Source: CADCWK01 sp964244115 (GTDB lineage: Bacteria > Chloroflexota > Chloroflexia > Thermomicrobiales > UBA6265). Taken from it: a DNA stretch of 31,845 nucleotides. The notes under the pieces were generated by a model. That model did no database searches and had not been told where the DNA came from. It saw nothing but the letters and a program-made list of their open reading frames with translations. The position numbers and the translations under genes were made by a program. Location of the stretch: assembly GCA_964244115.1 (NCBI GenBank), contig CAXTHM010000046.1:1-31845 (forward strand), in the 5' to 3' direction. Each line of letters starts with the position of its first letter. Position 1 is the first letter of the stretch. This document shows, in pieces, positions 31,773 through 31,845 of the stretch.

Positions 31773-31845
31773 TGGAGCACCATATTCTCGAGGGCGAGGA
31801 GGGGACGGACGTTACTCTCAAGGTCGGCGATGCCGGTCTTGTCGG
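31730..31845 (-). CDS. holB: C-terminus of probable DNA polymerase III delta-prime subunit
   Basis: The last 37 residues of a frame entering from the right edge: DKTGIADLESNVRPLLALEN followed by MVLQWP, then a Pro/Thr tail and TAG at 31730-31732. N-x-R-x-x-L-x-L-E-x-x-x-L is the usual C-terminal helix of HolB/HolA-type clamp-loader subunits, and holB normally precedes ricT. Its end overlaps the ricT start by 43 bp. The assignment leans on position as much as on sequence. Confidence 0.5.
   Translation of the reverse strand, partial: DKTGIADLESNVRPLLALENMVLQWPTPTTTSPATRR

Noticed and set aside
1..31845. tRNA, rRNA, riboswitch and CRISPR arrays
   Set aside because: I saw no tRNA-like cloverleaf, rRNA segment, recognisable riboswitch core or regular repeat-spacer array on either strand by eye; a covariance search would be needed to exclude small RNAs.

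Overview
The window is very GC-rich DNA from a bacterium with high-GC codon use. Best guess, by inference, is a Chloroflexota (Thermomicrobia-like) genome; an actinobacterium cannot be excluded. Pointers are the holB-ricT (PSP1) junction at the right end, large exported proteins carrying calcium-binding thrombospondin type-3 (TSP3) repeats, one protein with a sortase-type LPSTG tail, an oligopeptide-type ABC transporter, and two DUF885 proteins. It is draft sequence: two 10-N gaps (13922-13931 and 28208-28217) each interrupt a real gene.

Layout. 1-2.8 kb: a DHA2-type MFS exporter running off the left edge, a small LPSTG/TSP3 surface protein, and a creatininase-family amidohydrolase. 2.9-7.8 kb: an M20 peptidase that stops in mid-domain, a ~3.4 kb segment with an 834-residue exported cadherin-like/HYR protein, then a PLP-dependent decarboxylase that ends before its catalytic lysine. 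Both truncated genes point inward, so the segment probably replaced their 3' ends. 8.2-13.6 kb: an exported protein of unknown function, a decayed TipA-like MerR regulator, an SDR oxidoreductase, an OmdA/YdeI remnant, and a two-gene unit of a ribbon-helix-helix regulator plus a small membrane protein.

13.6-24.2 kb is a catabolic/transport locus arranged around a divergent promoter at about 19.63 kb. Leftward run an SDR, an exported family-5 solute-binding protein, two DppB/DppC-type permeases and a DUF885 protein. Rightward run a GntR/FCD regulator, a Gfo/Idh/MocA dehydrogenase, a DUF559 protein and a second DUF885 protein. No transporter ATPase gene is present. The two promoters share overlapping -10 boxes next to a 12-bp palindrome that is the natural candidate operator of the GntR protein.

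24.3-29.3 kb holds three paralogous exported proteins (two essentially full-length, one internally deleted and frameshifted) built from Cys-containing modules ending in a C-[DNG]-W-[FY] motif plus C-terminal TSP3 repeats. Their upstream regions share a palindrome close to AATGAGTAGTCCTACTCATT placed exactly 29 nt from a conserved -10-like hexamer. A partial copy lies upstream of the unrelated exported protein at 8290. This looks like a small co-regulated set of cell-surface genes and is the most interesting signal here. 30.0-31.8 kb: a small conserved protein, a RicT/PSP1 protein and the C-terminus of a probable DNA polymerase III delta-prime subunit.
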